From positions 32,118 to 96,117 of the forward strand of contig JASMDM010000081.1 in NCBI GenBank assembly GCA_030752795.1: a stretch of 64,000 nucleotides of DNA, written 5' to 3'. Position numbers and translations under genes: made by a program. Below are positions 27,508-36,988 of this stretch, piece after piece. Source of the DNA: SAR202 cluster bacterium (GTDB lineage: Bacteria > Chloroflexota > Dehalococcoidia > Lucifugimonadales > UBA1123). Positions within the stretch are counted from its first letter, which is position 1; each line of letters starts with the position of its first letter. The notes beneath the pieces were generated by a model. That model worked only from the letters and a program-made list of their open reading frames with translations. It did not search any database and was not told where the DNA came from.

Positions 27508-27560
27508 AGCACAGCGTCGTATCAAGCGGCGCGTCGGCGGCGATTTTCGCGGCGCGTCAA

Positions 27561-27596
27561 ACCGATCTTTTCATATCGGTGTGCATGAGGTATATT
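27561..27596 (+). promoter_or_regulatory. Promoter with overlapping inverted repeat, SDR pair
   Basis: TTTTCA (27568-27573) and TATATT (27591-27596) are 17 bases apart. The -35 box lies between the arms of a perfect inverted repeat, ACCGAT (27561-27566) and ATCGGT (27575-27580), a plausible operator for a small dimeric repressor. Confidence 0.45.
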
Positions 27597-27680
27597 GGCG
27601 CCATGCATGAGACGAATCTCGCGCTAACGTAATAATTCAGCCGCGTTGTAGCGCTGAAACGAAATCACTGGAGGTGACGA

Positions 27681-28604
27681 ATGGGCAACCGTCTTGATGG
27701 CAAAGTGGCGGTAGTCACGGGCGCCGGGCGAGGCGTGGGACGAGGCGTGGCCCTGCTCTTGGCGGAAGAGGGCGCAAAAGTGGTCGTGAACGACCTCGGG
27801 TGCGAAGTCGACGGCACCGGCGCATCCCACGATCCGGCTGACGCCGTTGTGGCCGAAATCCAAGCACGAGGCGGCCAGGCGGTCGCCAACTACGACGACG
27901 TCGCTCTCATGGACGGCGGCGAGAACGTAATCAAGCAGGCCAACGACACGTACGGCCGACTAGATGCGCTGGTCAACAGCGCTGGAATCACTCGGGATCG
28001 CATGATCTACCAGATGTCCCCGAGCGACTGGGACAAGGTGGTCCGCAACAACACGAAGAGCGTATTCACCACCAGCAAGTTCGCCGCCATCCTGTTCCGA
28101 CAACAGCGAAGCGGACGAATCGTGAACATGACCTCCGACGCCGGACTCGGCGACATGGGTCGCTCCGCATTCGCAGCGGCCTCCGAGGGCATCATCGGCG
28201 TCACGCGCACCGTGGGCCGAGACCTGGGCAGGTACGGCGTAACATGCAACGCGATCTCCCCGATGGTCGAGACCAGGCTATCCCCCGGCACCGTCGAAGA
28301 GCACCGAGTCGCAGCGGCGCCCGGACCCAGCCGCGACGAACGCGCCGGAATCGGCGAATCCCCCGCCTTGGGCGAATGGGAAGGCGCCGGCTGGCCCGAC
28401 GACCCCGAGAACGTCGCGCCCCTGGCCGTTTACCTGTGCACCGACGCATCCCCGAATGTCAACTGCACCGTCTTCGGAGTGCGCGGAGGAAGCATCTTCC
28501 TGTATTCGCACCCCGCCGTCGAGCGGTCTGTCCTGAAGTGGGGCAACTTCAACATGGAAGAGATGGACGTGCTGATTCCGAAAATGCTCGGCGATGGCTT
28601 CTAG
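27681..28604 (+). CDS. SDR-family protein lacking the catalytic Tyr-Lys pair
   Basis: The 307-residue protein resembles the large SDRs of the multifunctional-enzyme type 2 / hydroxyacyl dehydrogenase group. The cofactor motif TGAGRGVGRG, VNDLG after strand 2, NSAGITRDRM and NMTSDAG are intact. At the catalytic Y-x-x-x-K position, however, it reads F164-A-A-A-S168, so both catalytic residues are gone. The paralogue immediately downstream keeps both. A cofactor-binding but catalytically dead subunit, perhaps a partner of the next protein, is inferred. GGAGG precedes the start. Confidence 0.85.
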   Translation: MGNRLDGKVAVVTGAGRGVGRGVALLLAEEGAKVVVNDLGCEVDGTGASHDPADAVVAEIQARGGQAVANYDDVALMDGGENVIKQANDTYGRLDALVNSAGITRDRMIYQMSPSDWDKVVRNNTKSVFTTSKFAAILFRQQRSGRIVNMTSDAGLGDMGRSAFAAASEGIIGVTRTVGRDLGRYGVTCNAISPMVETRLSPGTVEEHRVAAAPGPSRDERAGIGESPALGEWEGAGWPDDPENVAPLAVYLCTDASPNVNCTVFGVRGGSIFLYSHPAVERSVLKWGNFNMEEMDVLIPKMLGDGF

Positions 28605-28683
28605 TCGTCTACCGAAATTAACCACGGGCGCCTGCAGCATTTACCGCCACAGGGCCCAGGCGCCACAAGTGAGGTAAAAGTTC

Positions 28684-29628
28684 ATGGGTAATCGAATGGA
28701 AGGCAGAGTCGTCATCGTAACCGGCGCAGGCCGCGGAATCGGAGCCGAAGTCGCCAAGTGGATGGCAGCGGACGGAGCGTCGGTCGTGGTTAACGACCTG
28801 GGCGGCGCGGTCGACGGTGAGGGCGACGACCAGTCGCCAGCGGAACAGATAGTGCAGGCGATCCGCGGCGCCGGCGGAACGGCCGTTGCGAACTTTGACT
28901 CGGTGGCCGAATACGAGACCGCTGGTCGCATCGTTCAGACGGCAATCGACAACTACGGCAGGCTTGACGCTGTGTGCCACGTCGCGGGAATCCTCCGGGA
29001 CCGCATGGTGTTCAACATGACCGAGGCTGAGTGGGATGCGGTGCTGCAGGTTCACCTCTACGGCGCGTTCAACATGGTCCGCCACGCGGTCCCGCGCATG
29101 ATCCGACAGCAATACGGCCGAATCGTGCTGTTCTCGTCGGGTTCGGGTTTGGGTTCGTCCGGACAGACCAACTACTCGGCGGCCAAAGAAGGCATGGTCG
29201 GATTCGCGCGATCCCTGGCCAAGGATCTGGCGTCGCACGGCATCACGGTGAATGCAGTCTATCCAGGCGGCGCGACTCGCATGACCGCGACGGTTCCGCA
29301 GTCGACTCGCGACCTGCGAGGCTCGACGCAAGTTCCCCAGGCTCCGGTCATGCAGGCCCAGGGCGCTCCGATTCAGGGCCCGCCCGAGGCCAGCGACCCG
29401 GCAAACAACGCACCTAAGACCGTGTACCTTTGCACCGAAGCTGCCGGCAACATCACCGGACAGGTCGTTGGTGTCAGCGGGTGGCAAGTGACGCTCTACG
29501 GGCCACGCCACGTGACCAAGAGCATCCACAAGAACGGCCGCTGGACGCTGGACGAGCTCGACCAACTCATCCCGATCTCGCTGGCGAACGGATTGACCAA
29601 CCCTGTGCCCCCGGCAGCGCCGAGGTAA
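28684..29628 (+). CDS. SDR-family dehydrogenase (MFE-2/hydroxyacyl-type)
   Basis: The 314-residue paralogue of the preceding gene begins almost identically (MGNRMEGRVVIVTGAGRGIG, VVNDLGGAVDGEG) and keeps the active site: LFSSGSGLG with Ser, then Y164-S-A-A-K168. Both proteins carry an extended region after residue 200 and end in a 'W-x-x-x-E-L-D-x-L-I-P' tail, as in (3R)-hydroxyacyl-CoA dehydrogenase modules. The genes are 79 bases apart on one strand and likely co-transcribed. Confidence 0.9.
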   Translation: MGNRMEGRVVIVTGAGRGIGAEVAKWMAADGASVVVNDLGGAVDGEGDDQSPAEQIVQAIRGAGGTAVANFDSVAEYETAGRIVQTAIDNYGRLDAVCHVAGILRDRMVFNMTEAEWDAVLQVHLYGAFNMVRHAVPRMIRQQYGRIVLFSSGSGLGSSGQTNYSAAKEGMVGFARSLAKDLASHGITVNAVYPGGATRMTATVPQSTRDLRGSTQVPQAPVMQAQGAPIQGPPEASDPANNAPKTVYLCTEAAGNITGQVVGVSGWQVTLYGPRHVTKSIHKNGRWTLDELDQLIPISLANGLTNPVPPAAPR

Positions 29629-29794
29629 CTGGCGAACCGAAGACGCGACGGTCGAATGAAGAACAGGCCTCGGCTCACGAGTCGGGGCCTGTGTGCGTAT
29701 CGACTCGGCGCGACGGCGGTACGTGGTCGCGCGGTGACAAAGCGGGCTCGGCCGTTTTGGCGATCAACAAAATAAGTGGCGGCTAGCAAAGTAT

Positions 29795-29825
29795 GTCATT
29801 CAGAGGCCGCAGCCGAAGAATCTGG
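29795..29825 (+). repeat. Dispersed CATTCTGAGGCCGC repeat, copy 2
   Basis: It begins GTCATTCAGAGGCCGC and ends CGAAGAATCTGG; two differences from 15219-15249. Confidence 0.75.
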
Positions 29826-29880
29826 TCGCTGAACAGTCACTGTTGCCAGCAGATCTGCGAAGGCTTCTCAATCTGCGAAA

Positions 29881-29946
29881 GACTCTGCGTCGAGGGAAGC
29901 GTTAAGCACAGTCTATTTAGTTGATGACCATCACGGCCAAGCTGAC
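29881..29946 (-). repeat. Dispersed GCTTGGCCGT...TAACGC repeat, inverted copy
   Basis: Read on the minus strand it gives AGCTTGGCCGTGATGGTCAT and later TGTGCTTAACGC, matching 15056-15120 base for base with scattered substitutions. Confidence 0.65.
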
Positions 29947-30022
29947 AGGTCGCCTGGGGAATCTGTCTCAACGTCGATACGGGACCGGATTGAAACTGCG
30001 CGATCATAATCGGAGGACACTT

Positions 30023-30958
30023 ATGAGAATTGCCGTCATGGGCGCTGGCGGAGTCGGCGGCTACTTCGGAGGGCTGCTGGCCAAGGCCGGTCAGGACGTG
30101 ACGTTCATCGCCCGAGGCCCGCACCTTGAGGCGATCAAAGCCAACGGTCTCGCGGTAACCTCGGAACTTTCCGGAAACTTCACCGTCGAAGGCGCCGCCA
30201 CGGACGACACGGCCTCGGTCGGGCCCGTCGACTTGGTCCTCTACACGGTGAAGATGTACCACAACGCCGAGGCGATTCCCGCGGTGCGTCCGATGATCGG
30301 CCCCGAGACCGTCGTACTCACGCTCCAGAACGGTGTCGACAACGGGCATTTGTTGGCGGCGGATCTGGGCGCCAATCATGTGATGGTGGGCACGGCTGTG
30401 GTTCTGGCCGGAATCGAGAAACCCGGACTCGTCGTCCAGCGCGGGCAAGTCGGCAGCATCACGTTCGGCGAGATGTCGGGCGGCATCAAAAGCCGAGGTC
30501 AGACGCTCCTTGACGTCTTCCAAACGGCGTCATGGAAAGTCGAACTCTCCGACAACGCGATGCGCGCTTTGTGGCGCAAGTTCGTGTACCTCACCGGCTC
30601 GGCCAGCGTCAACGCCGCTACTCAGATTACGTACGGCGAGATGCGCGCGATCCCCGAAACGCGAGAACTGATCAAGACCGCGTGGCGTGAGATCGTCGCC
30701 GTCGCGCATGCGAGCGGGGCCGACCCGGGCGACGACGTGCTCGACTGGTGCGAGTCCTCACTCGACGCGTTCCCGGCTCAAGGGCGAACAAGCCTCGCGA
30801 ACGACTTTCAGGCCGGACGCCCCGTAGAAATCGAAGGTTTGACGGGAGCGGTGGTCAGACTCGGTCGCGAACACAACGTTCCGACGCCGGTGCACACGAC
30901 CGTGTACGCTCTACTCAAACCGGCTGCCCTCAAGATCGTCGGAGAATCTCCGGGCTGA
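30023..30958 (+). CDS. Ketopantoate reductase family protein (PanE/ApbA-like)
   Basis: The 311-residue NADP-dependent reductase has the Rossmann start [20 protein letters not shown], the family's Lys-containing [10 protein letters not shown], the LTLQNGVDN loop, and the C-terminal helical domain with [15 protein letters not shown] and [15 protein letters not shown]. PanE makes pantoate for CoA, but many homologues reduce other 2-oxo acids, and no pan genes are adjacent. The ATG at 30023 has CGGAGGAC upstream. Confidence 0.87.
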   Translation: MRIAVMGAGGVGGYFGGLLAKAGQDVTFIARGPHLEAIKANGLAVTSELSGNFTVEGAATDDTASVGPVDLVLYTVKMYHNAEAIPAVRPMIGPETVVLTLQNGVDNGHLLAADLGANHVMVGTAVVLAGIEKPGLVVQRGQVGSITFGEMSGGIKSRGQTLLDVFQTASWKVELSDNAMRALWRKFVYLTGSASVNAATQITYGEMRAIPETRELIKTAWREIVAVAHASGADPGDDVLDWCESSLDAFPAQGRTSLANDFQAGRPVEIEGLTGAVVRLGREHNVPTPVHTTVYALLKPAALKIVGESPG

Positions 30959-30998
30959 ACACGGAACGGCGAACACCGGTTGCATCGCGGGAGTTGAG

Positions 30999-33182
30999 AT
31001 TCTGCTAACCGACCTTCTCAAGAAGCACTTTGGCTACGACAGCTTCCTTCCTCAGCAGGAAGAAGTCGTAGCGAGCGTTGTGGCAAGTCACGACACGTTG
31101 GTTCTCAGGCCGACCGGCGGCGGCAAGTCACTGTGCTACCAGCTCCCCGCGCTCGCGTTGGACGGCATGACGCTAGTCGTATCTCCGCTGATCGCGCTGA
31201 TGAAAGACCAGGTCGACGCGCTGCTGGGCAACGGCATTCAGGCAGCTTACATCAACAGCACGCTGTCGCAAATCGAGATGAGCGACGTTCAGCGTCGAGC
31301 GTTCAACGGCGAGTTGAAGATTCTCTACGCTGCTCCCGAGAGATTGGCGCTGTCGACATTTCGACGGTTCCTGCAATCGGTGACCTTGAGCCTGATCGCG
31401 GTCGACGAGGCCCACTGCATCTCCGAGTGGGGTCACGAGTTTCGCCCGGACTATCGCATGCTGAGCTCCTTGAGGACGGCGTTCCCGGACGTGCCGGTCG
31501 TCGCGCTCACGGCTACGGCCACGGAACGGGTGCGGCAGGACATTCTCGACCAACTCAAGCTGCGCGAGCCGAACGTGTTCGTCGCGAGCCTGAATCGACC
31601 CAACCTGACGTACGCGGTGCACACCAAGACCAACCAGTACCGCCGATTGACCGCCTATCTGCGCAAGCACTCCGACCGGTCGGCGATCATCTATCGGACG
31701 ACCCGCCGAGGCACTGAAGAGCTGGCAGGCATGCTGAACTCGGACGGCTTCAACGCGGTCGCCTATCATGCCGGCTTGGAAGACGACCGGGCGGCGATCC
31801 AAGACCGATTTATCGGCGACCACGTTCTGATTGTCGTGGCGACGGTTGCGTTCGGCATGGGAATCGACAAGCCGGACATACGCCTGGTGGTTCACTACGA
31901 TCTTCCGTCGTCTATCGAGCAGTACTATCAAGAGACCGGACGCGCCGGTCGAGACGGTTTGCCGTCCGATTGCGTGCTGTTCTATTCCCCCGGAGATCGC
32001 GGGACCCAAGAGTACTTCATCAGCCAGATGGAGAGCGAATCAGAGCGCGAAGGCGCACGCCGGCGCCTCGACACGCTGGTCGCGTACGCGGAGCTGTCCA
32101 CGTGCAGGCGAGCACGCCTCCTGGACTATTTCGGCGAAGAGCTGGACGGTGATTGCGGCGGGTGCGACGTTTGCGTGTCCGTGGACGTCGAACGCTTCGA
32201 CGCCACGGTGATCGCGCAAAAGATTCTGTCGGCCGTGATCCGCACGGGAGAACGATTCGGCGCCAGCTATGTTGCCAGAGTGTTGCGCGGCGGCAAAACG
32301 AAGCAGATCCTTGAGTTCGGGCATGACCACCTGTCCGTGTACAACATCGTCGAGGACTACTCCGATACGCAGATTCGCGAAATCATCTCGATGTTGGTCG
32401 GGCAAGGATTGCTCTTGAACAGCGGCCATTTTCCGACGCTGTCTGTGACCGAACAGGGTCGATCTGCGCTCAAACCGGATGCCGAAGTAATGTTGCCCGT
32501 GCTCGAGACCGCCGAACCGGAAACGGCTTTCGGCTCGACCGGGACCGAATACGACACGTCGCTTTTCGAGAAGCTGCGAAACTTGCGGGTGAAACTCGCT
32601 CGAGACCGCGTGGTCCCGCCATACGTGATCTTCGGCGACGTGCCGTTGCAGCAGATGGCGCGATACTATCCGCAGTCCGAGGAGACGTTTCTTCAGATCT
32701 CCGGCGTCGGCGAGGTCAAATTGCACCTCCTTGGCGCCGCGTTTTTAAACGCGATCAGAGACCATGCCCGACTCCACGGCCACGAGGACCTGCTCGCAGG
32801 TACGACTGCAGGCCCCGCGAGATCGAAGCGCGGATCACGTTCACGACGTGGCGAATCCGATCCGATCAGCGATTCGGTCCGGCAGACGCGGGCGCTGCTT
32901 CTCGATCGATTACCGCTCGACGAGATCGCTCAGTCGCGCGGAATGACCACGCGAACGATCGTCGGCCACGTGGCGCGACTGATCGAGTCCGGCGATGTGG
33001 AGTCGGCCACATACCTTACGCCGTCCGGAGCCAGGCTGGCCCGAATGCAAGAGGCGTTCCGCGTCCACGGTTACGCTTCACTGCGAACCGTTCGAGATTT
33101 CGTCGGAGACAGCTACTCATACGACGAGATCACCATCGCGAGGGCCTACCTGAGGGCAACGAACCCGGATCCGTCGCCGTGA
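30999..33182 (+). CDS. recQ: ATP-dependent DNA helicase RecQ
   Basis: The product (about 727 residues) is a full RecQ: Q-motif region [14 protein letters not shown], Walker [14 protein letters not shown] box [32 protein letters not shown] (motif VI), the zinc-binding RQC segment with [12 protein letters not shown] and CGGCDVC, a winged helix, an HRDC domain ([14 protein letters not shown]), and a C-terminal helix-turn-helix. No ATG, GTG or TTG start is found in frame before the conserved N-terminus; a GTG at 31080 would delete the Q motif. The most likely start is ATT at 30999 or CTG at 31002, with CGGGAG just upstream. It acts in recombination and stalled-fork repair. Confidence 0.93.
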   Translation: MLLTDLLKKHFGYDSFLPQQEEVVASVVASHDTLVLRPTGGGKSLCYQLPALALDGMTLVVSPLIALMKDQVDALLGNGIQAAYINSTLSQIEMSDVQRRAFNGELKILYAAPERLALSTFRRFLQSVTLSLIAVDEAHCISEWGHEFRPDYRMLSSLRTAFPDVPVVALTATATERVRQDILDQLKLREPNVFVASLNRPNLTYAVHTKTNQYRRLTAYLRKHSDRSAIIYRTTRRGTEELAGMLNSDGFNAVAYHAGLEDDRAAIQDRFIGDHVLIVVATVAFGMGIDKPDIRLVVHYDLPSSIEQYYQETGRAGRDGLPSDCVLFYSPGDRGTQEYFISQMESESEREGARRRLDTLVAYAELSTCRRARLLDYFGEELDGDCGGCDVCVSVDVERFDATVIAQKILSAVIRTGERFGASYVARVLRGGKTKQILEFGHDHLSVYNIVEDYSDTQIREIISMLVGQGLLLNSGHFPTLSVTEQGRSALKPDAEVMLPVLETAEPETAFGSTGTEYDTSLFEKLRNLRVKLARDRVVPPYVIFGDVPLQQMARYYPQSEETFLQISGVGEVKLHLLGAAFLNAIRDHARLHGHEDLLAGTTAGPARSKRGSRSRRGESDPISDSVRQTRALLLDRLPLDEIAQSRGMTTRTIVGHVARLIESGDVESATYLTPSGARLARMQEAFRVHGYASLRTVRDFVGDSYSYDEITIARAYLRATNPDPSP

Positions 33183-33321
33183 GGCTTCCCGGTCGCATCG
33201 CCGCCGCATTGCTGACAAAACGTCGCCGTCTCAGTCCTAGCCGCGTCTTCTTCAGTCCCTGATGTCCCTTCGGTCCCTTGCGACCGCACAGCCGCCAACG
33301 GCATCACCGAGCGTCTCTCAA

Positions 33322-33351
33322 TTGGCGGAACGACCGCGCGTGCGAGATAAT
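33322..33351 (+). promoter_or_regulatory. Candidate promoter of the MFS gene
   Basis: TTGGCG and GATAAT are 18 bases apart, 54 bases before the MFS start codon. Confidence 0.4.
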
Positions 33352-33404
33352 GGAGCCTGTGTCCTTGACCATGCTTTGACCAAGTCACTTTGAAGGAGTG
33401 CTAG

Positions 33405-35087
33405 ATGGAGAACCCGTCGCAACAAGCCGGAGCAGGCTCAGCGCCCGCTTCGGTCCCTCGCGATGACGATTTCGTTCAGCTTCCGCGTCGCACCGTGGTC
33501 CTCACGATGGCCGGAGTCATGCTGGCGATGTTCCTTGCCTCGTTGGATCAGACCGTCGTCGGCACGGCCATGCCTCGGATCATCGCGGATCTGGGCGGCT
33601 TCGATCGGTTCACATGGGTGACGACAGCGTACCTCGTAGCCTCAACGACCATCGTGCCCGTCGTCGGGCGGATGACCGACATGTACGGGCGCAAGAAATT
33701 CTACATCGTCGGCATAGCCGTCTTCGTCGTTGGATCGGTAGTGGCGGGGCAGAGTCAGACGATGGACCAGCTCATCCTTTCGCGCGGACTGCAGGGTCTC
33801 GGTGGCGGGACGATCATGGCAATCTCGTTCGTGTCGATTGCCGACCTGTTTCCGCCGGAAGAACGCGGCAAATTCCAGGGACTGATGGCCGGAGTGTTCG
33901 GCTTGTCGTCGGTCCTCGGCCCGACGCTCGGAGGATTCATTACCGACAACCTGTCTTGGAACTGGGTCTTCTTTATTAACGTGCCGATCGCTGTTCCCAT
34001 CATCGTCCTTTTCTTCAAGTTCTTTCCCGACACCAGGCGCGCCGGATCGGAGAACGATCGTCAGTTGGACTACACTGGCATGGCATCGCTGGTCTTGGCT
34101 GTGGTGCCGTTGCTTCTCGGGCTGTCGTGGGGCGGCGTGCAGTACGAGTGGGGGTCGGTGCAGGTCGTCGGCGCGCTGGTTTTCGGCGGCGTCATGACGG
34201 TCGTTTTCGTGGTCGTCGAGTCGAGGACTGCTGCTCCGATCATGCCGCTCACGATCTACCGCAATCGCATGGTCTCGGTCTCGTTGATCGCGATATTTCT
34301 GACCGGATTCGGAATGTTCGGCGCAATCATATTCATTCCGCTGTTCTTCCAGGGCGTGCTAGGCGCTTCGGCCACATCGAGCGGGAGCTTCTTGACACCA
34401 ATGATGATGGGAGTCGTCTTCGGAGCAGCGATATCCGGGCAGCTTCTGTCCAGAATGGGCGGACGATACAGGATTCAGGCTTTGATCGGCATATCGATCA
34501 TGACCACCGGGATGTATCTGATCGGGAGCATGGACGAGACCACCAGCTTCGGGACCGCGGTGGGTTTCCTGATCGTGATGGGGTTTGGCCTTGGCACGAC
34601 GTTCCCGGTGTTCACCCTAGCGGTTCAAAATTCGGTGTCGTTTAGCGTCATGGGCATCGCTACGTCGGCGACACAGTTCTACCGCTCGATCGGCGGAATG
34701 TTGGGGCTGGCGGTGCTCGGAGCCGTGATGGCCAACAGGTTTGCGTCGCGGCTCGCGGAGTCGATCACGGATGAGCTCGCCCAAGCGGTGCCTCAGGCTC
34801 AGCTAGAAGCGTTGCAGGCGAATCCGCAGGCTCTCGTTAATCCCGAAGCATTGGCGTCGCTTCGCGGCGGTTTCGAGCAGGCTGGTCCGGAAGGAGCGGT
34901 GATGGCCGATCAATTGGTCGCTGTATTAAAAGCCGCGCTGGCGGAGGCGATCGGAGACGTGTTCATGATCAGTGTCGTAGTTGTGGCAAGCGCGTTCGTC
35001 GCAACGCTGTTTCTGCAAGGACCCCGAAAGTCTACCGATGAACCGTCGCGGGTTCGGCCTGCGCCGGTTCCGACCGATGGAGATTAA
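33405..35087 (+). CDS. MFS drug-efflux transporter, DHA2 (EmrB/QacA) type
   Basis: The 560-residue protein has about 14 membrane helices. MFS motif D1 is seen in LASLDQTVVGTAMPRI and motif A in GRMTDMYGRKKF; FQGLMAGVFGLSSVLGPTLGG is the helix-5 antiporter motif region. Between helices 13 and 14 is a long hydrophilic loop (about residues 455-520) rich in Ala/Gln, as in EmrB-like proteins. It probably exports drugs or metabolites by proton antiport. GAAGGAG precedes the ATG. It converges on the collagen-like gene. Confidence 0.92.
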   Translation: MENPSQQAGAGSAPASVPRDDDFVQLPRRTVVLTMAGVMLAMFLASLDQTVVGTAMPRIIADLGGFDRFTWVTTAYLVASTTIVPVVGRMTDMYGRKKFYIVGIAVFVVGSVVAGQSQTMDQLILSRGLQGLGGGTIMAISFVSIADLFPPEERGKFQGLMAGVFGLSSVLGPTLGGFITDNLSWNWVFFINVPIAVPIIVLFFKFFPDTRRAGSENDRQLDYTGMASLVLAVVPLLLGLSWGGVQYEWGSVQVVGALVFGGVMTVVFVVVESRTAAPIMPLTIYRNRMVSVSLIAIFLTGFGMFGAIIFIPLFFQGVLGASATSSGSFLTPMMMGVVFGAAISGQLLSRMGGRYRIQALIGISIMTTGMYLIGSMDETTSFGTAVGFLIVMGFGLGTTFPVFTLAVQNSVSFSVMGIATSATQFYRSIGGMLGLAVLGAVMANRFASRLAESITDELAQAVPQAQLEALQANPQALVNPEALASLRGGFEQAGPEGAVMADQLVAVLKAALAEAIGDVFMISVVVVASAFVATLFLQGPRKSTDEPSRVRPAPVPTDGD

Positions 35088-35102
35088 GGCCGCCGCTGGC
35101 TG

Positions 35103-36164
35103 TTACTTCAAGACGCAGATGGCGTAAACCTGCATGCTCCAGTCGATGCCTTCCGGTCCCACCGCCTTGACCCGCCAAGCGGTGCCGTCGAGCAACGGCA
35201 GACTGAATTTGACGAACACGTCGTCGCGGTACACGGCGAAGCCACCCCCCAGGACGATGCTGCCCGTGGCGCATGGAATTTCGATGGGCAGTTCCGCTGC
35301 CTGAGTTTCGATGTTTTGAGTGATGATCACGTGGTCTCCCACGCCACCGCCGGGTCCGACCGGCCCGAGCGCTCCGGCTGGTCCGGCCGGTCCGGTTGGT
35401 CCGGTTGGCCCGGCGACTTCGGTTGGCCCGGCATCGCCCTTGTCGCCTTTCGGTCCGCCCGGATCTCCCTCCGGACCTATTGGTCCGGCAGGCCCTGCGG
35501 GTCCGGTAGGCCCGAAAGGTCCCACGACACCTTGGATTCCTTGAATGCCCTGCGGTCCCTCAGGTCCCGCGACGCCTGCTGGCCTGGGCGGTCCGTCTGG
35601 CCCGTCGGGCCCGGGTGGACCGAGGACGCCCCGGTCTCCGAACGCGCCGGTTTCGCCTGTGGCGCCTTGGAGGCCTTGAGCTCCGCGGTCTCCGTCGACG
35701 CCCGGCAACCTAAGTTCAACGGGGTCGCCTTTCGCCCCGGCAGGACCTGGTGGTCCCTCCGGACCGGTATCTCCTTGAGGACCTTGAGCGCCTTGTGCGC
35801 CGGCGGATTCGCCGGGCGCTGGCGCCGGAGCAGGCTGTTCGGAATCGGCAGGTTGCTCGGCGTCCGGGGATTGCTCGTCACTCGCGGCCGGTTCGCCTTC
35901 GCCGCCGCCTTCTTCGGCAACCTGTTCGCCTTCGGCTGAACTGGCTTCGGCTGTGTCGGCTGCTGGTTCTGCATTCAGAAACGGAATCTTTTCGCACGCC
36001 AGCGTCAGGAAGAGTAAGCTGACGAGCAGAAAGAGGTACACCACCCTCGCGCGCTTTATGATCGGACGGCGCTTGCGGAAGCTAGAATCGAGCGCATCTT
36101 CGCGAATCGACTCGACGGATGAGCGATGCTGTTGTTCTTCGGATGCCTCGTGTCGGACTGTCAT
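35103..36164 (-). CDS. Collagen-like (Gly-X-Y) lipoprotein
   Basis: The product has a charged N-terminal tail, one hydrophobic segment with [19 protein letters not shown], whose LTLAC can act as a lipobox, an acidic Ala/Glu/Pro linker, and then about 45 Gly-X-Y triplets ([17 protein letters not shown] and similar) interrupted at [11 protein letters not shown] and TEV. A globular C-terminal domain of about 75 residues with two Cys follows. Such bacterial collagens form triple-helical surface stalks. The start at 36164 is uncertain; it leaves an unusually long tail before the signal, and longer starts up to 36335 exist. It diverges from the TlpA gene. Confidence 0.8.
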   Translation of the reverse strand: MTVRHEASEEQQHRSSVESIREDALDSSFRKRRPIIKRARVVYLFLLVSLLFLTLACEKIPFLNAEPAADTAEASSAEGEQVAEEGGGEGEPAASDEQSPDAEQPADSEQPAPAPAPGESAGAQGAQGPQGDTGPEGPPGPAGAKGDPVELRLPGVDGDRGAQGLQGATGETGAFGDRGVLGPPGPDGPDGPPRPAGVAGPEGPQGIQGIQGVVGPFGPTGPAGPAGPIGPEGDPGGPKGDKGDAGPTEVAGPTGPTGPAGPAGALGPVGPGGGVGDHVIITQNIETQAAELPIEIPCATGSIVLGGGFAVYRDDVFVKFSLPLLDGTAWRVKAVGPEGIDWSMQVYAICVLK

Positions 36165-36368
36165 ATCAAAAGTATGCGAGATTTCCACGGTCGCCAACGG
36201 GCTTGTTCCCAACATGTGTTTGATGCAGGCCACGGTCTTTGGGATAGCATGGACACTGTACTTGCCACTTTCTACAATATCCACGGACGATAATTTACGG
36301 CGACCGATCGACGGCTTACTAAGGTATATGGTCATCGACCGCGACCACTAAACAGCGGAGACGACGGT

Positions 36369-36968
36369 ATGAAACTGAGCGGGAAGAAACTGGGCGGTAT
36401 CGGAGGCGTATCGGTTCTCGCGGTGCTGTTCGTCGGATTGATGGCGATAGGCCTGACGAACAAAGAGGGTCCGACGGGGCGGAGCGGCATCACCAGGGTG
36501 GGTAAGCCGGCCGAGACGTTCTCCATGCCGTTGATCGGCGGAGGCACGTTCGACGCTTCGCAACATCTGGGGAAACCCATGGTGCTGAATTTCTGGGCTT
36601 CGTGGTGCCCGCCGTGTCGGCAAGAATCTCCAGGACTCGAGCGAACTTGGCGAGCGTTTGAGGACACCGAAATCGTTTTCGTTGGCGTCGACATCCAGGA
36701 CGAAGAAGACATCGCCCAAGCCTACGTTAACGAGTTCGGCCTGACATTCCCGAACGGCCGCGACCCCGACGGAACGATAACCGTGGACTACGGCGTCATC
36801 GGCCTGCCGGTCACGTTCTTCGTGAGCGCCGAAGGCGTCGTCGAAGGGCGCTGGGTTGGCGCGATCTCCGAGAGCAAGCTCGTCGACTGGGTCGAGGCGC
36901 TCCTCGAAGGCATGACGCCGTCGAGCGGCCCCGAAGGTGAGACTCCTGGCGGCTTCCAGAAGTTCTAG
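36369..36968 (+). CDS. TlpA-like membrane-anchored thioredoxin
   Basis: The 199-residue protein has an uncleaved or signal helix at residues 8-29 and a thioredoxin fold with the active site WASWCPPC (Cys80 and Cys83), NFWASW and the cis-Pro loop GLPVTFFV. TlpA/ResA-type proteins reduce disulfides outside the membrane, for example in cytochrome c maturation. The C-terminal Gly/Pro-rich tail is unusual but short. It converges on the TPP enzyme genes. Confidence 0.92.
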   Translation: MKLSGKKLGGIGGVSVLAVLFVGLMAIGLTNKEGPTGRSGITRVGKPAETFSMPLIGGGTFDASQHLGKPMVLNFWASWCPPCRQESPGLERTWRAFEDTEIVFVGVDIQDEEDIAQAYVNEFGLTFPNGRDPDGTITVDYGVIGLPVTFFVSAEGVVEGRWVGAISESKLVDWVEALLEGMTPSSGPEGETPGGFQKF

Positions 36969-36988
36969 GACGCACGCCAGCCGGCGGC

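Larger units (their letters stand above)
29629..30022. other. Repeat-rich non-coding spacer
   Basis: No gene is supported. It holds the 31-base repeat at 29795-29825 and the inverted unit at 29881-29946, the same two families found together in the spacer 14965-15599. The last 25 bases are the leader of the PanE-like gene. Confidence 0.6.

Noticed and set aside
35320-35544. A Pro/Gly-rich plus frame opposite the collagen-like gene
   Set aside because: Gly-Pro triplet DNA reads as Gly/Pro-rich on both strands; the minus frame has the signal segment and the C-terminal domain.
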